A DNA stretch of 64,000 nt from Acidobacteriota bacterium. GTDB taxonomy: Bacteria > Acidobacteriota > UBA6911 > JACQSX01. A model generated the notes under the pieces. The model had not been told where the DNA came from and ran no database searches. It saw only the letters and a list, made by a program, of their open reading frames with translations. How positions within the stretch are numbered: the stretch's first letter is position 1; every line of letters begins with the position of its first letter. Both the position numbers and the translations under genes were made by a program. The stretch covers positions 1 through 64,000 of the forward strand of contig JACQSX010000020.1 in NCBI GenBank assembly GCA_016211105.1. The letters are read 5' to 3'. Shown here in pieces: positions 53,301-62,631 of this stretch.

Positions 53301-53968
53301 CGCGGGAATGGGAAGAGCGTCCCGATGAAGAGATCAAAGCAGAATACGAGCAGCTAAAAAGAAAGGTGGAGGATTTCGGGCCGATCAACATGAGCGCGCT
53401 GGAAGAATATCAAGCCAACGAGGAGCGTTTCGATTTTCTCACACGACAGCGAGGAGACATCGAAAGATCCATGGTCGACACGCAGCGCGCAATCCAGGAG
53501 ATTAACAAGCGCTCGTGCGAACAGTTCCTCGAAGCTTTTAAGGCGATTGACCTACACTTTAAGGACCTGTTCCGGGTTCTGTTTGGCGGTGGAGAGTGCG
53601 GGATGCTACTGCTGGACGAGCAGGATGCCCTGGAAAGTGGCATTGACATTTACGCGCAGCCTCCGGGCAAGAAACTGCAAAATATTATGCTTCTGTCCGG
53701 TGGCGAAAAAGCGCTGATCGCGTTTGCCTTGTTAATCGCCATCTTCAAGTATCGACCCAGTCCATTTTGTGTTCTGGACGAAGTGGACGCCCCGTTGGAC
53801 GAAGCCAACATCGCCCGCTTCACGAACCTCGTCCAGAGCATGAGTGATGTTACGCAATTCATCATCATCACTCACAACAAAAGGACAATCGAAACGTCGC
53901 AGCGCATTTACGGGATTACCATGGAACAGCCGGGAGTGAGCAAGGTGGTTTCGGTGAGTTTCAACTGA
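50387..53968 (+). CDS. smc: chromosome segregation and condensation ATPase SMC
   Basis: A 1193-residue condensin subunit, full length for bacterial SMC. The head starts MHKLESLELVGFKSFCDKTS and has Walker A GPNGCGKS (32-39). Long coiled coils flank a hinge at about 500-650 (LADHVEADPQYEALVETFLD and surrounding glycines). The C-terminal head has the signature LLSGGEKALIAFAL and Walker B PFCVLDEVDAPLDEANI. SMC with ScpA and ScpB loops and separates chromosomes. scpA and scpB are not in the window. The next gene, purC, starts 58 bp downstream. The coil is rich in Gln and Glu ('LQQM', 'LEQRQEQL'), normal for this family. Confidence 0.96.
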   Translation: MHKLESLELVGFKSFCDKTSVIFNDRITSIVGPNGCGKSNVAEAISWVLGEQRPKSLRGEKMEDVIFNGTSARKPLGFAEVTLALKPIEEATLDDGIPVDPIVVTRRLYRSGESEYLINDRRCRLLDIHQTFEGTGLGFTSYAIIEQGRIGSILTSKPMERRSLIEEAAKITTFKQKKKAAEIKLELAHQNLLRVNDIIVEIERQLRSLKRQATRAQAFSRLREEMRAFQRAKLHRDCQRLRSDLEQCQLQLQAMQAREHNVTQALQTREQSLQQMSLRHNQSVRDLEQRQEQLSLVALELERNLQTQDSQQRQIHLTRAQTEVLEQDVSEWERRLLEIRAQFQAKGSLRSNLGEELATIRDRIDQLKAENREVQKQIDHLEERLDQVRNYTLEEVSQKATLNNRKTQIKEVLSSLEAQQARITADRERLGGRCDQLGSAEARVLDQCHKIQEEIERLAQQQLQAEQVLTGVANQEIATAEQLQLLRERYSNCQHRLASIEEIEVRRTNYSEGVQKFLNFIQQRNSLRSSGTLADHVEADPQYEALVETFLDHQLEFVLVDGTSDALNGLEQLRESRAGKCTFLTLHTDNGLGSNGNECPEPDVERGIIGTLGTLLKMEEPVKQAFYRALPQYANAVVVQDIQHAQSLGHVYPETIFLTLAGETWTERGVISGVSESSHTSGLLALKREKRELVSRIAALQRQIQETEVELLQLKDKRKQMEQMEKDQRNLIHSQEKQLLSAQHEYNQILVDLQREEQATRVFNNELAEIQCERERLQAESMRIDQELQLLAQAKLDREQEFVQIQEILAGLRARSQEMARLLSENQSDLAANLERKHSADQEWTRLTEEGAQLNGQLVRHKEQLSTAEQRITSLEGSNRELAALAERLQARRQQLETELNQKKAAIVEVEKELRDSQQALEEEHRVKEAVLEQRMQLEVTRARLDNDQDHMRQYCVDELDISVEQLTAAPTREWEERPDEEIKAEYEQLKRKVEDFGPINMSALEEYQANEERFDFLTRQRGDIERSMVDTQRAIQEINKRSCEQFLEAFKAIDLHFKDLFRVLFGGGECGMLLLDEQDALESGIDIYAQPPGKKLQNIMLLSGGEKALIAFALLIAIFKYRPSPFCVLDEVDAPLDEANIARFTNLVQSMSDVTQFIIITHNKRTIETSQRIYGITMEQPGVSKVVSVSFN

Positions 53969-54025
53969 GAAACATGTTCTCCCACTCGCGATTCTGTGTT
54001 ACAAGTTTTCTGTTCCAGAAAATCG

Positions 54026-54919
54026 ATGACGGCATACTCCACGGTTCGATTGGAAAATCTGAAGCTTCATCATAAAGGTAAAGTACGCGACATTTACGAA
54101 TTTCAGGACAAACTACTCATTGTGGCGACCGATCGCATTTCGGCTTTCGACTGTGTCCTGCCCAACTTGATTCCCTTCAAGGGCCAAGTGCTGACTCAAC
54201 TGACCGAATTTTGGCTCCAAAAGATTGCAGATATTGTTCCCAATCACAGACTAGCAACACGATTTTCTGACTTTCCCCCAGAACTCCAACATTTCCGAGA
54301 ACGTCTGCTGGGACGCTCGATGCTGGTCATCAAGACTGAACCTTTACCCGTGGAATGTGTAATAAGGGGATATGTGGCTGGATCGGGTTGGAAGGAATAT
54401 CAGAAAACGGGAGCAATATGCGGTATCTCGCTGCCCCGAGGTTTGCGGGAGTGTGAGAAGCTACCCCAGCCGATTTTTACACCGGCCACCAAGGCACGCG
54501 ATGGGCACGACGAAAACATCCCCTTCCCGGAAGTTGCGCAGGCACTAGGAAGCGATATGGCACATCGGCTGCAAGATTATGGCTTGCAGATTTATCAACG
54601 CGCGGCAGACTACGCGGCGCAGCGAGGCATTATTATTTGTGATACCAAATTTGAGTTTGGTTTACAGGGAGATCGCCTCTTGCTGATCGACGAAGTCCTC
54701 ACTCCAGACTCTTCCCGTTTCTGGCCAGCAGAACGGTATCAACCGGGTAAGCCACAGCCCTCTTTTGACAAGCAGTTCGTACGGGACTACCTCGAGTCGC
54801 TCGGTTGGAACAAGCGCCCGCCGGCTCCCGAGCTGCCTGCCGAAATCGTGCAGGCCACTTCACAGAAGTATCTGGAGGCTTACCGTCTCCTTACCGGCGG
54901 GGAACTGAGCATCGAATGA
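54026..54919 (+). CDS. purC: phosphoribosylaminoimidazole-succinocarboxamide synthase
   Basis: SAICAR synthase joins CAIR and aspartate with ATP in purine synthesis. I take the ATG at 54026 (MTAYSTVRLENLKLHHKGKV), giving 297 residues; an upstream extension to 53996 exists. GKVRDIYEF (18-26) and TDRISAFDCVLPNLIPFKGQVL are the N-terminal nucleotide-binding strands, and GYVAGSGWKEYQKTG and DTKFEFG in the C-terminal half hold the substrate-binding and metal sites. The length matches the longer yeast/Acidobacterial type of PurC. It lies between smc and a Fis-type regulator, without other pur genes. Confidence 0.95.
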   Translation: MTAYSTVRLENLKLHHKGKVRDIYEFQDKLLIVATDRISAFDCVLPNLIPFKGQVLTQLTEFWLQKIADIVPNHRLATRFSDFPPELQHFRERLLGRSMLVIKTEPLPVECVIRGYVAGSGWKEYQKTGAICGISLPRGLRECEKLPQPIFTPATKARDGHDENIPFPEVAQALGSDMAHRLQDYGLQIYQRAADYAAQRGIIICDTKFEFGLQGDRLLLIDEVLTPDSSRFWPAERYQPGKPQPSFDKQFVRDYLESLGWNKRPPAPELPAEIVQATSQKYLEAYRLLTGGELSIE

Positions 54920-54962
54920 GGTCCGGTCCAGGCGCATCCATGGGCTTGTTTCGCAAAAAGAG

Positions 54963-55193
54963 ATGACTAAAAATACGAAGTTGCGTGACCTCCTTGAGGA
55001 ACTGGTGGTTGAAATGGTGGACAAAGGGATCTATTGGAATGAAGGCGTGACGCAGTTTGAAAAGCGGTTTATCCAAAAATCCTTGGAGAAAAATGGCGGC
55101 AGCCTGACCAAAGCGTCAACATCCATGGGAATCCACCGCAATACCCTGAGCAAGAAGATTATCCAGCACAGGATATTGAGGAAGAAGGATTGA
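54963..55193 (+). CDS. Fis-type helix-turn-helix protein
   Basis: A 76-residue DNA-binding protein. The C-terminal half is a Fis/HTH_8 domain: FEKRFIQKSLEKNGGSLTKA followed by STSMGIHRNTLSKKIIQH, like the C-terminal domain of NtrC-family regulators and Fis. The N-terminal 28 residues (LRDLLEELVVEMVDKGIYWN) are a dimerising helix. Such short proteins are known from delta-proteobacteria and Acidobacteria, with unknown targets. It lies 43 bp after purC on the same strand and before the groESL promoter. Confidence 0.85.
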   Translation: MTKNTKLRDLLEELVVEMVDKGIYWNEGVTQFEKRFIQKSLEKNGGSLTKASTSMGIHRNTLSKKIIQHRILRKKD

Positions 55194-55426
55194 AGAAGTT
55201 CCAGCTTCGGGCGGTTGGTTACGTCCAGCCCCACCTCATCGCTTGTCAGAAAAAATCATTCTTCCCCGGATAGTGTCCTTTACCCGCTCCGTCTGAGGAT
55301 CCAATCCCGAGGTTCCGTGATGGGCAGGTTCCTGGTCGAGCGATCACACTTCAAAATTACCCGCTTTGACAGGGGAGCGGTCCAGGATATGATGACCCGG
55401 GTGGTTACATCAAATGAGCGCCGGCT
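55194..55426. other. spacer before the groESL promoter
   Basis: About 230 bp with no supported gene. A 71-codon frame at 55215-55430 has no start signal and no known motif. Confidence 0.35.
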
Positions 55427-55455
55427 TTGACATCTAAAGAACGACTCGTTATATT
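55427..55455 (+). promoter_or_regulatory. groESL sigma-70-type promoter
   Basis: A perfect TTGACA (55427-55432), a 17-bp spacer and TATATT (55450-55455). The -10 box touches the CIRCE operator, so bound HrcA would block polymerase. Confidence 0.85.
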
Positions 55456-55480
55456 AGCACTCGCTGACCGCGAGTGCTAA
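55454..55480. promoter_or_regulatory. CIRCE operator (HrcA binding site)
   Basis: TTAGCACTC (55454-55462), 9 bases, GAGTGCTAA (55472-55480): the exact CIRCE consensus. HrcA repressor binds it in unstressed cells and leaves it on heat shock. It controls groES-groEL directly downstream; hrcA itself is not in the window. Confidence 0.97.
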
Positions 55481-55549
55481 TATGGCAGAATTTGCGGTCA
55501 CGGCTCTTTCCGATAACATAAGACATAGATAAGAAAGGAGTTACAGTAT

Positions 55550-55870
55550 ATGAGTACGATTAAGCCTCTGCATGATCGGGTTCTTATCAAGAGGATCGAT
55601 CCCAAGGAAGAGATCAAGGGTGGCATTGTTATTCCCGACACTGCGAAAGAAAAGCCCCAGGAAGGCGAAGTCATCGCAGTTGGGAATGGAAAGATTCTGG
55701 ACAATGGCACGAAGGTGAACCTGGAAGTAAAAGTAGGCAATCGCGTTTTGTTTGGCAAGTACGCTGGTACGGAAGTCAAGATCGACGATCAGGAATACTT
55801 GATTATGCGCGAAGAGGAGATCCTGGGAATCATCAGTCCGGGTGCTAAGGCCAAGAGCGCCGCTGCGTAG
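55550..55870 (+). CDS. groES: co-chaperonin GroES
   Basis: A 106-residue heptamer-forming lid of the GroEL chamber. It has [20 protein letters not shown] (1-20), [20 protein letters not shown] with the mobile loop (about 24-43) and the roof and C-terminal strands ([33 protein letters not shown]). It is about ten residues longer than E. coli GroES at the C-terminus ([11 protein letters not shown]). A strong AAGGAG site precedes it. It is expressed from the CIRCE-controlled promoter together with groEL, 79 bp downstream. Confidence 0.98.
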   Translation: MSTIKPLHDRVLIKRIDPKEEIKGGIVIPDTAKEKPQEGEVIAVGNGKILDNGTKVNLEVKVGNRVLFGKYAGTEVKIDDQEYLIMREEEILGIISPGAKAKSAAA

Positions 55871-55928
55871 ATCCCGGATCAGGATCTGATTGCAAACCAT
55901 TTTTCACTAGAAGAACTGGAAACTTTAG

Positions 55929-57584
<1,656 letters not shown>

Positions 57585-57600
57585 GACATTCCGAACGCAC

Positions 57601-57642
57601 GATTGCGGACTGCCGATTGGTACCAACCGGCAGTCCGCAATC
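57601..57642 (+). terminator. terminator-like hairpin after groEL, made of spacer-repeat units
   Basis: GATTGCGGACTGCCG (57601-57615) pairs with CGGCAGTCCGCAATC (57628-57642) perfectly. The loop contains TTGGTACCAA, itself palindromic. There is no T tract after it. The stem arms contain the same GATTGCGGA unit that recurs in other spacers of the window. It probably ends the groESL transcript. Confidence 0.65.
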
Positions 57643-57910
57643 TGAAATCAGGAGATCCGCGCCCCATATCATTCCTCTCAGGTGGGCACAGCGCCAAGGA
57701 CCTCAGAAATCGCACCTGTACTGATCAATTCTCACCTCTCCCGACATAGCTATTCATTCATGGATCGCCTTGGGACACGTGCATAATTTATTCTGCTGAA
57801 CTAGAAAATTAGCGCCTGTTTCGCCTTTTACAGCTAGAATCGGAACTGCTTGGCTTCGGGCGAGCCGTCATCGATGGCGTAAGGAACCGAAATGCCGGCT
57901 TTAGTTTAAT
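57643..57910. other. spacer after the groEL hairpin
   Basis: About 270 bp with no recognisable gene. It should hold the promoter of the following glycosyltransferase gene, but no clear consensus is visible. Confidence 0.35.
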
Positions 57911-59590
57911 TTGAAGACGACTACCCTTTCTCTGGCAAAAATTTTTTACCTTCTTTTGGTCCTCTACCTGACTCTCTTTTTCAAGCTCGGTGACCTTGCT
58001 TTCGTAGGTTCCGACGAGCCTCGGTATGCGCGCGTCGCCGAAGAGATGCGGCAAAGCGCCGACTATATCGTGCCCACGCTGCACGGAAGACCGTGGTTGG
58101 AAAAGCCTCCTCTCTACTATTGGCTTGCAGCGGCCAGCTATTCTCTGTTTGGAGTCAGTGAAAAAAGCGCACGTTTGCCATCGGCTTTGGCTGCAGCGCT
58201 TTCGATTCTGTGCTTGTGGTGGGTGGTAAAGAAACTAAAGGATGAAGACACGGCTTTTCTTGCTGCTCTAATAGCAGCCACTTCCCCCCTGTTTTTTACT
58301 TTTAGCCGCGCCGCCAGTACGGACCCCATCTTCAGCTCGTTGCTCTCGATCGGACTTCTGTTGTACCTGTACGGATTTATCCGTGGCGACATGTGGCCCT
58401 GCCTGGCGTCTGGAGCCGCGATCGGATTAGCGACCTTGGCCAAAGGTCCCATCGCTGTAATCCTGGCCGGTATGGCCGGGCTGCCGGCCCTGGCGTTTTA
58501 CCCGTCAACAAGGCGGTGGTTTCAAGCGATTCTCAGTCTTTTGGTTTCTCTGGTTGTTGCTCTTCCCTGGTACTGGCTCATCATCCAACGTAGCGGATTT
58601 GAATTCATTTCCGTGTTCTTTTTAAACCACAATCTGGCTCGATTTTTCACCGGATTGCACCATCATCAACAGCCATTTTATTACTATGTGGAAGTGCTTG
58701 CCCTTGGGATGTATCCCTGGATAATCGTGGCGTTTCTGGGTGGAAAAGCATCCTGGCTCAGTATCAAAAAGACTCCCTTGGGAACCGCGACCTTCGCCTG
58801 CCATCCTGGATCAAACCCGGGACTCATTCTCCTGGGGAGCTGGATCTTACTTCCCCTGTTGGCCTTCTCCGCGAGCCATTCCAAACTGCCCGCATATGTG
58901 TTGCCTCTGGCGGTGCCTTCGTCCCTCCTCCTATCTTTGCTGTTATCAGGAATCGAGGAAACCACCTTTCAGAAGCGCCGGCGCTTCGTATTCGGTTCGC
59001 TCATCGCCGCGTCCCTGGCGCTGGCGGTGGCCGCGATCACCACTGTGAGCAGCCGATATCAGGCGCCGCACATAGGCCTGGTCCTGGGTGGCTGCTTGGT
59101 TTTAGAGAGTTGTCTCGCTTATTTTCTAGCTCGGCGTAACTTGGCAAGCGCTCTGCTTGCATTGGCCGGCAGCAATGTCGCCATTGTTCTGTTTCTAGCC
59201 ACGGTAGCGCTTCCAATGATGGAACCCTACCATTCGACACGATCCTTGGTGCAACATGCCCTAGCGCGCCTTCCCGCAAATGAAAAGTTCTACCAATATC
59301 GAACCTTTCATCAGACCATCGACTACTACAGTGGGGGTCGTACCGTGATGGAAAGCATTGAAGATTTGCAAGGATTGCGCGGTGTCTTGCAAACCCATTC
59401 TCCTCTCTGGACGATCACCGAGAACGTGCAAGTTCCATTCTTGCAAAGTCAAATGGATTTTCAAGCGCAGCTTCTTGAATCTCGCGGGAATTGGTCGCTG
59501 GTTAAAATCTCAAAAAAAACCGCCACGGGTCACACGTCGTTTGCCCTGCCTGCTTGGGACCGTTTGACACCCAGAATTGCGGCGCGATAA
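57911..59590 (+). CDS. GT39/ArnT-like membrane glycosyltransferase
   Basis: A 559-residue membrane protein with about 11-12 hydrophobic segments, starting from TTG at 57911. The first periplasmic loop has the catalytic-type acidic pair FVGSDEPRYARVAEEM (D35-E36), followed by GRPWLEKPPLYYWL, both hallmarks of the ArnT/PMT family that moves a sugar from a lipid-phosphate donor to lipid A, proteins or other acceptors. The C-terminal ~150 residues are a soluble-like periplasmic region with the long FHQTIDYYSGGRTVMESIED. Substrate cannot be told by sequence alone. It lies 33 bp upstream of cysS. Confidence 0.88.
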   Translation: MKTTTLSLAKIFYLLLVLYLTLFFKLGDLAFVGSDEPRYARVAEEMRQSADYIVPTLHGRPWLEKPPLYYWLAAASYSLFGVSEKSARLPSALAAALSILCLWWVVKKLKDEDTAFLAALIAATSPLFFTFSRAASTDPIFSSLLSIGLLLYLYGFIRGDMWPCLASGAAIGLATLAKGPIAVILAGMAGLPALAFYPSTRRWFQAILSLLVSLVVALPWYWLIIQRSGFEFISVFFLNHNLARFFTGLHHHQQPFYYYVEVLALGMYPWIIVAFLGGKASWLSIKKTPLGTATFACHPGSNPGLILLGSWILLPLLAFSASHSKLPAYVLPLAVPSSLLLSLLLSGIEETTFQKRRRFVFGSLIAASLALAVAAITTVSSRYQAPHIGLVLGGCLVLESCLAYFLARRNLASALLALAGSNVAIVLFLATVALPMMEPYHSTRSLVQHALARLPANEKFYQYRTFHQTIDYYSGGRTVMESIEDLQGLRGVLQTHSPLWTITENVQVPFLQSQMDFQAQLLESRGNWSLVKISKKTATGHTSFALPAWDRLTPRIAAR

Positions 59591-59623
59591 CATGAGTGTT
59601 TTGTACCTGGCTAGACAGTCAAC

Positions 59624-61015
59624 ATGAGGATTTTCAATACTTTAACCGGACAGGAAGAAGAGTTTCAGCCGTTCCAGAATCATCATGTCCGCATGTATAC
59701 CTGCGGGCCGACCGTGTACAACTTTGCCCACATTGGCAATTTCCGCACTTTTGTCTGCCAAGACCTGTTACGGCGGTGGCTCCTTTATCGCGGTTATCGC
59801 CTTACCCATGTCATGAACGTCACCGACGTAGATGACAAGACGATTACAAATGCGAAGGCGGCGGGGCTTTCTTTGAAAGATTATACAACTCGTTATGCGG
59901 ACGCGTTTTTTGAAGACTGCCGACATTTGCGACTGCAGCAACCCGAGGTGATACCCTATGCGACCGATCACATCGAGGAAATGGTGCAACTGGTGGAAAA
60001 ATTGATGGAGAAAAATCTGGCTTACCGGCAGAACGGTTCCATTTACTATCGCATTTCCGCCTTTACAAACTACGGGCGGCTATCGCGCCTTGATCCGAGT
60101 CAACTGCAAATTGGGCACTCCATCGAGGCCGATGAATACTCCAAAGATAACCCCCGAGACTTTGTCCTATGGAAGGCCCCTAAGGACGGCGAGCCTTATT
60201 GGGAGACGCGCATTGGCCCGGGGCGCCCGGGTTGGCACCTGGAATGTTCCGCTATGAGCATGAAATACTTGGGCGAAACTTTTGATTTACATTGCGGAGG
60301 AGTAGATTTGATTTTTCCCCATCATGAAAATGAAATTGCTCAAAGCGAAGGAGCCACTGGCCGGACTTTTGTCAAGTACTGGTTTCACAGCGAGCACCTC
60401 TTGGTAAACGGCGAGCGAATGGCCAAATCGAAAGGGAATTTCTACACGCTGCGAGATCTGCTGGAGAAGGGCTTCGATTCGATTGCGATCCGTTATCTGC
60501 TGTTGTCGACGCACTACCAGAAACCTCTTAATTTCACGCTGGAAGGGGTTGGACAGGCCACAGGCGCGCTGCAAACGTTGAAGAACTTTTTGTTGCTGGC
60601 GCGCACTTGCCGCCAGGCGCCATCGGACAATCCACGCGTTGTGGACATCGCAGAGCATCGTCTACGCCAATTTGAATCGGCGATGGATGACAACTTGAAT
60701 ATTTCCGCCGCGTTGGCCGCCGTCTACGACGCCCGCTATGATCTGAATGCCATCGCTGAATCTCAAGGCCTTTCTTCGGCCGATCGGGAAAAAGTTCTCC
60801 TGCTCTTTCAGAAATTTAACTCCCTGCTGGACGTTCTGGATTTTGAGGCCGATGTCATCACGGATGCCGAAGTGTTGCAATTAATTGAGGAACGAGGCGC
60901 GGCCCGGCGCAATCACGATTTTATGCGTGCCGACGAAATTCGCGCGCAACTGTTGCAAAGAGGCATCGCCCTGGAAGATACGCGCGATGGGGTGCGCTGG
61001 AAGCGCACGCGTTAG
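59624..61015 (+). CDS. cysS: cysteinyl-tRNA synthetase
   Basis: Charges tRNA-Cys with cysteine. A 463-residue class I synthetase with the zinc/active-site segment MYTCGPTVYNFAHIGNFRTF (26-45; HIGN replaces HIGH), THVMNVTDVDDK, the lower zinc-site region GWHLECSAMSMKYLGE with Cys, and KMSKS-type MAKSKGNFYTLRDL. The C-terminal anticodon-binding helices end VRWKRTR. Start ATG at 59624 follows a weak site. It is preceded by the GT39 gene and followed, after 186 bp, by lysine 6-aminotransferase. In selenocysteine users CysS is unrelated to Sec incorporation, which needs SelA, SelB, SelC and SelD elsewhere. Confidence 0.97.
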   Translation: MRIFNTLTGQEEEFQPFQNHHVRMYTCGPTVYNFAHIGNFRTFVCQDLLRRWLLYRGYRLTHVMNVTDVDDKTITNAKAAGLSLKDYTTRYADAFFEDCRHLRLQQPEVIPYATDHIEEMVQLVEKLMEKNLAYRQNGSIYYRISAFTNYGRLSRLDPSQLQIGHSIEADEYSKDNPRDFVLWKAPKDGEPYWETRIGPGRPGWHLECSAMSMKYLGETFDLHCGGVDLIFPHHENEIAQSEGATGRTFVKYWFHSEHLLVNGERMAKSKGNFYTLRDLLEKGFDSIAIRYLLLSTHYQKPLNFTLEGVGQATGALQTLKNFLLLARTCRQAPSDNPRVVDIAEHRLRQFESAMDDNLNISAALAAVYDARYDLNAIAESQGLSSADREKVLLLFQKFNSLLDVLDFEADVITDAEVLQLIEERGAARRNHDFMRADEIRAQLLQRGIALEDTRDGVRWKRTR

Positions 61016-61201
61016 GAATCTAACCCGGGTAGCGCTGGTGGCAAAACCTGCGACGTTGGAGTGTGGAACGTCAAAGGTTCGAAAGCTCCCGGGGCCAACA
61101 CGCGCTGTCGCGATCGTAGTGGAATTTTCCATTTCTCATGGGTCGTCTCAAGCTCGCCTGGCCGACTTCCGCATTCCATCGTTCCATGATTAACTACTGG
61201 T
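61016..61201. other. spacer between cysS and the aminotransferase gene
   Basis: 186 bp containing a small run of 'ggagtgtggaacgtcaaagg' type spacer sequence. No supported gene, promoter or hairpin. Confidence 0.35.
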
Positions 61202-62548
61202 ATGAAGATCGCTGATTCAAAGTCACACTGGGTAACCCCATCCGAGGTTCGATCCATTCTATCGCGGTACATGCTGGCCGACGGCATGGACCTAGTGGTG
61301 GACCTGGAAAAATCCCAGGGGAGTCGGCTTTTCGATTCTTCACGGAATGAATATTTCATCGACTTTTTTTCCTTTTTTGCCACCCAGCCCATGGGCTTGA
61401 ACCATCCTTACCTGCTGACCGAGGAATCCAAAAAGGACTTGCTCAGGGTGGCAGGAACCAAGGTTTCCAACTCCGACGTCTATTCAGTCCCGATGGCGGA
61501 GTTCGTTGATACCTTCGCCCGATTGGCCAAACCGTCTTTCATAAAGTATTTGTTTTTTATTGAGGGGGGGGCCCTGGCAGTGGAGAACGCGCTCAAGGTA
61601 GCATTTGATTGGAAAGTCCGCAAAAACTTCACAAAGGGATACCGCGAGGAACGGGGGCATCAGATCGTCTATTTCAAGCAGGCATTTCATGGCCGGTCTG
61701 GCTACACGCTTTCTATGACCAACACTTTCGATCCTCGCAAGACAGCCTACTTTCCCAAATTCAAGTGGCCCCGCGTGCTGAATCCCAAAATCACTTTCCC
61801 ACTCACTTCAGAGCGGCTGCGCGACGTTGAAAAAGCGGAAGCCGAGAGCGTTCGGCAAATCCAAGCAGCCTTCTATGAAAACAAGGATGATATCGCGGCT
61901 ATCATCATCGAGCCAATCCAGGGAGAAGGGGGAGACAATCATTTTCGGAAGGAGTTTTTCCAGCAGTTGCGCGTGCTGGCCGACGAAAACAACGCCCTCT
62001 TGATTTTCGATGAAGTGCAGACTGGATTCGGCCTGACGGGCAAGATGTGGGCATACGAACACTTTGTTGAGCCGGATATCATCGCCTTTGGGAAGAAAAC
62101 TCAGGTCTGCGGAATCATGTCGAGCGCTCGAGTTGATGTGGAGCGCGAGAACGTGTTTCACGTTCCCAGCCGCATCAACTCCACCTGGGGGGGCAATTTG
62201 ACTGACATGGTGCGCTGCAAGAAGTATCTGGAAATTATGGAAGCGGAACAACTGGTGGAGCAAGCGGCGCGTACCGGCGTTTACCTGCTGCAACGTCTGG
62301 AAGAACTGCAAGGAGAGTTTCCGCAGTTGGCCTCTAACGCGCGCGGCCGCGGCCTGTTCTGTGCCATTGATTTGCCATCAACCGAACTACGCGTAAGCTT
62401 CCTACGGAGCTGTTTTGAAAAACGATTGGTTCTTCTTTCTTGCGGAGAGCGGTCGGTTCGCTTCCGCACTGCGCTCAACATCGATCGGCCGACGCTGGAC
62501 GAGGGGCTGCAGATCATTCGACGGGTGCTGACCGAAATGATCTGTTAA
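61202..62548 (+). CDS. lat: L-lysine 6-aminotransferase (lysine epsilon-transaminase)
   Basis: A 448-residue class III PLP aminotransferase that moves the epsilon-amino group of lysine to 2-oxoglutarate, giving aminoadipate semialdehyde/piperideine-6-carboxylate. Specific Lat-type segments are FDFFSFFATQPMGLNHP-like (FIDFFSFFATQPMGLNHPYL), FIEGGALAVENALK, VYFKQAFHGRSGYTLSMTNT, FDEVQTGFGLTGKMWAYEHF and the PLP lysine in IAFGKKTQVCGIMSS. The length fits. It opens lysine degradation or supplies aminoadipate; no partner dehydrogenase is adjacent. Its strand and composition match the neighbours. Confidence 0.92.
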   Translation: MKIADSKSHWVTPSEVRSILSRYMLADGMDLVVDLEKSQGSRLFDSSRNEYFIDFFSFFATQPMGLNHPYLLTEESKKDLLRVAGTKVSNSDVYSVPMAEFVDTFARLAKPSFIKYLFFIEGGALAVENALKVAFDWKVRKNFTKGYREERGHQIVYFKQAFHGRSGYTLSMTNTFDPRKTAYFPKFKWPRVLNPKITFPLTSERLRDVEKAEAESVRQIQAAFYENKDDIAAIIIEPIQGEGGDNHFRKEFFQQLRVLADENNALLIFDEVQTGFGLTGKMWAYEHFVEPDIIAFGKKTQVCGIMSSARVDVERENVFHVPSRINSTWGGNLTDMVRCKKYLEIMEAEQLVEQAARTGVYLLQRLEELQGEFPQLASNARGRGLFCAIDLPSTELRVSFLRSCFEKRLVLLSCGERSVRFRTALNIDRPTLDEGLQIIRRVLTEMIC

Positions 62549-62574
62549 ATGTTGCAGCATAGAGTGACAGACCC

Positions 62575-62631
62575 AACCTAGCTTGAAACTAGACTCAGCA
62601 ACGAAGTTAAGGAACGAATCGAGGTACCTAG
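62575..62631 (-). repeat. dispersed repeat, partial copy D
   Basis: On the minus strand CTAGGTACCTCGATTC (62631-62616) is followed after 14 bases by TTGCTGA, as in copies A and B (CTCGATTC, then GTTTGCTGATG). The remainder has no match. The box overlaps the TAG stop of the purine permease gene, as copy F does the stop of UPF0182. Confidence 0.5.

Noticed and set aside
55215-55430. 71-codon frame between the Fis-type gene and groES
   Set aside because: It runs into the groESL promoter, has no start signal and shows no known motif.
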